A stretch of 52,276 bases of DNA from Gammaproteobacteria bacterium (GTDB lineage Bacteria; Pseudomonadota; Gammaproteobacteria; Ga0077554; Ga007554): the NCBI GenBank assembly GCA_016191235.1, contig JACPOZ010000016.1:1-52276 (forward strand), written 5' to 3'. How positions within the stretch are numbered: the first letter of the stretch is position 1; each line of letters opens with the position of its first letter. Below are positions 51,661 to 52,276 of the stretch, in pieces. The notes under the pieces are model-generated. The model was given only the letters and a program-made list of their open reading frames with translations, was not told the origin of the DNA and did not search any database. A program made the translations under genes and the position numbers.

Positions 51661-52143
51661 TCACTTTTTATTTTTCGGTGAAAAGATATGCAGGCGCGCC
51701 CGCAAACGCCTGAGCGTCACGGCGTCGCTGCTGTCCGGCGCGAGCACAACAGAACGGCGGCGCGCCCATGGCGGCAGGCGTTCTTGTATATCGGCATAAT
51801 CCAGCTCAAAGTTGAGCACTACCAGCAATGGATGCACATAACTGCCGGGCAGCAGGCGTGCAACAATTTCTTTGCCACCGGCGGTGTGGAGCTTCCAGTC
51901 ATCGTTGCAGTCCCATACCAAACGGAGGATGGCGCGCTTGTCGCGCAACAGGGCGTGGGTGTTGAGAGTGTACGTCAAACTGGCAAGAATCACGCCCGCC
52001 AGCAGCAGCATCTGCCACACGGGCAGGGCAAGCGGTGGGAGCAAGGCCAGCGCGCCACCGTGGGCGAGCAGCACCAGCCCTGCAAGCCGGGGGGAATAGC
52101 GTAAATCAATCTGTAACGGGGCGGCGGATTTTAGCGACGACAT
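51661..52143 (-). CDS. ygfX: YgfX/CptA-like membrane protein
   Basis: A 160-residue protein. An N-terminal segment with the RYSPRLAGLV theme leads into two membrane helices (about 20-60), and a cytoplasmic beta-rich domain with LRLVWDCNDDWKLHTAGG follows, as in the YgfX family encoded next to sdhE. The ATG at 52143 lies inside the sdhE 3' end. AAGG stands 9 nt upstream of it, better spaced than for the alternative TTG at 52149. The family has been linked to cell-shape control and to inhibiting FtsZ/MreB in E. coli, which is disputed. Confidence 0.82.
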   Translation of the reverse strand: MSSLKSAAPLQIDLRYSPRLAGLVLLAHGGALALLPPLALPVWQMLLLAGVILASLTYTLNTHALLRDKRAILRLVWDCNDDWKLHTAGGKEIVARLLPGSYVHPLLVVLNFELDYADIQERLPPWARRRSVVLAPDSSDAVTLRRLRARLHIFSPKNKK

Positions 52144-52276
52144 CAGCAATGGCCTTATCAGTGGGGATCATGCGCCCCAGCATATATTCAAGTAAAACGG
52201 TGTCAGGATAACCGAGCAGATCAGAAAATGCCTGCTGTTCCGGTGCAGCCAGGGTGTCAAACTGCCCATCAAGAAA
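52106..52276 (-). CDS. sdhE: Succinate dehydrogenase FAD assembly factor SdhE (partial)
   Basis: The last 56 codons of sdhE run into the window edge. Residues read FLDGQFDTLAAPEQQAF then DLLGYPDTVLLEYMLGRM, the C-terminal half of the YgfY/SdhE family, which helps attach FAD to SdhA. The start is outside the window. It overlaps ygfX, the usual order of the pair. Confidence 0.9.
   Translation of the reverse strand, partial: FLDGQFDTLAAPEQQAFSDLLGYPDTVLLEYMLGRMIPTDKAIADVVAKIRRPVTD

Overview
The window is about 52 kb of moderately GC-rich bacterial chromosome. The gene set points to a gammaproteobacterium outside the enterics, possibly a Chromatiales-like or sulfur-oxidising lineage: ubiK, comM/yifB, sdhE-ygfX, msrPQ, a SAH riboswitch on ahcY, a diheme cytochrome c4-like protein and a persulfide dioxygenase-like protein. 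The sequence does not fix a genus, and a betaproteobacterium cannot be fully excluded.

Layout. 1-13.8 kb: housekeeping and redox genes (2-Cys peroxiredoxin, methyltransferase, EamA transporter, acylphosphatase, aspartase-like lyase, beta-propeller protein, msrP-msrQ, cytochrome c, a YtkA-like lipoprotein, a hydroxyisobutyrate-dehydrogenase-like enzyme with a cupin, galE, a Lon-like protease). 14-15.5 kb: argG-ppnP. 15.6-20.5 kb, minus strand: a Sel1 protein, then a tightly overlapping envelope-glycan operon (YbhN-like, PAP2, GT2 and a frameshifted GT39). 20.7-27 kb: a small membrane protein, gamma carbonic anhydrase, a thioredoxin-like protein, then the activated-methyl cycle metK - SAH riboswitch - ahcY - metF, followed by a class II Fic protein. 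27.1-31.6 kb: clpB with a sigma32-type promoter, an IS91-like relic and an MscS channel.

31.8-45.9 kb is a defence island built on one type I restriction-modification operon. hsdM, hsdS and hsdR are separated by cargo. Between M and S lie a full DUF1016 nuclease and a truncated DUF1016 gene whose 3' end is a second copy of the hsdM tail. Between S and R lie a three-gene ABC-3C-type system (HNH protein, middle component, DUF2326-like ATPase), a RhuM-Fic protein, an orphan VapB-like antitoxin and a frameshifted AAA/DUF4143 ATPase. Two diverged 5' fragments of hsdR punctuate the S-R cargo. Seven consecutive gene junctions are 4-nt ATGA overlaps. hsdM carries three in-frame copies of a GC-rich palindromic repeat, and hsdS is split by a one-base frameshift. 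The island ends 17 nt from the 3' end of a tRNA-Val(CAC) gene. This layered, partly decayed arrangement is the most unusual thing here.

46-52 kb returns to housekeeping genes: ubiK, comM, a lipoprotein, an M16 peptidase, a persulfide dioxygenase-like enzyme, two paralogous small secreted proteins, ygfX and a partial sdhE. Several families of short palindromic repeats are scattered across the window. One of about 150 bp occurs twice, 40 kb apart.
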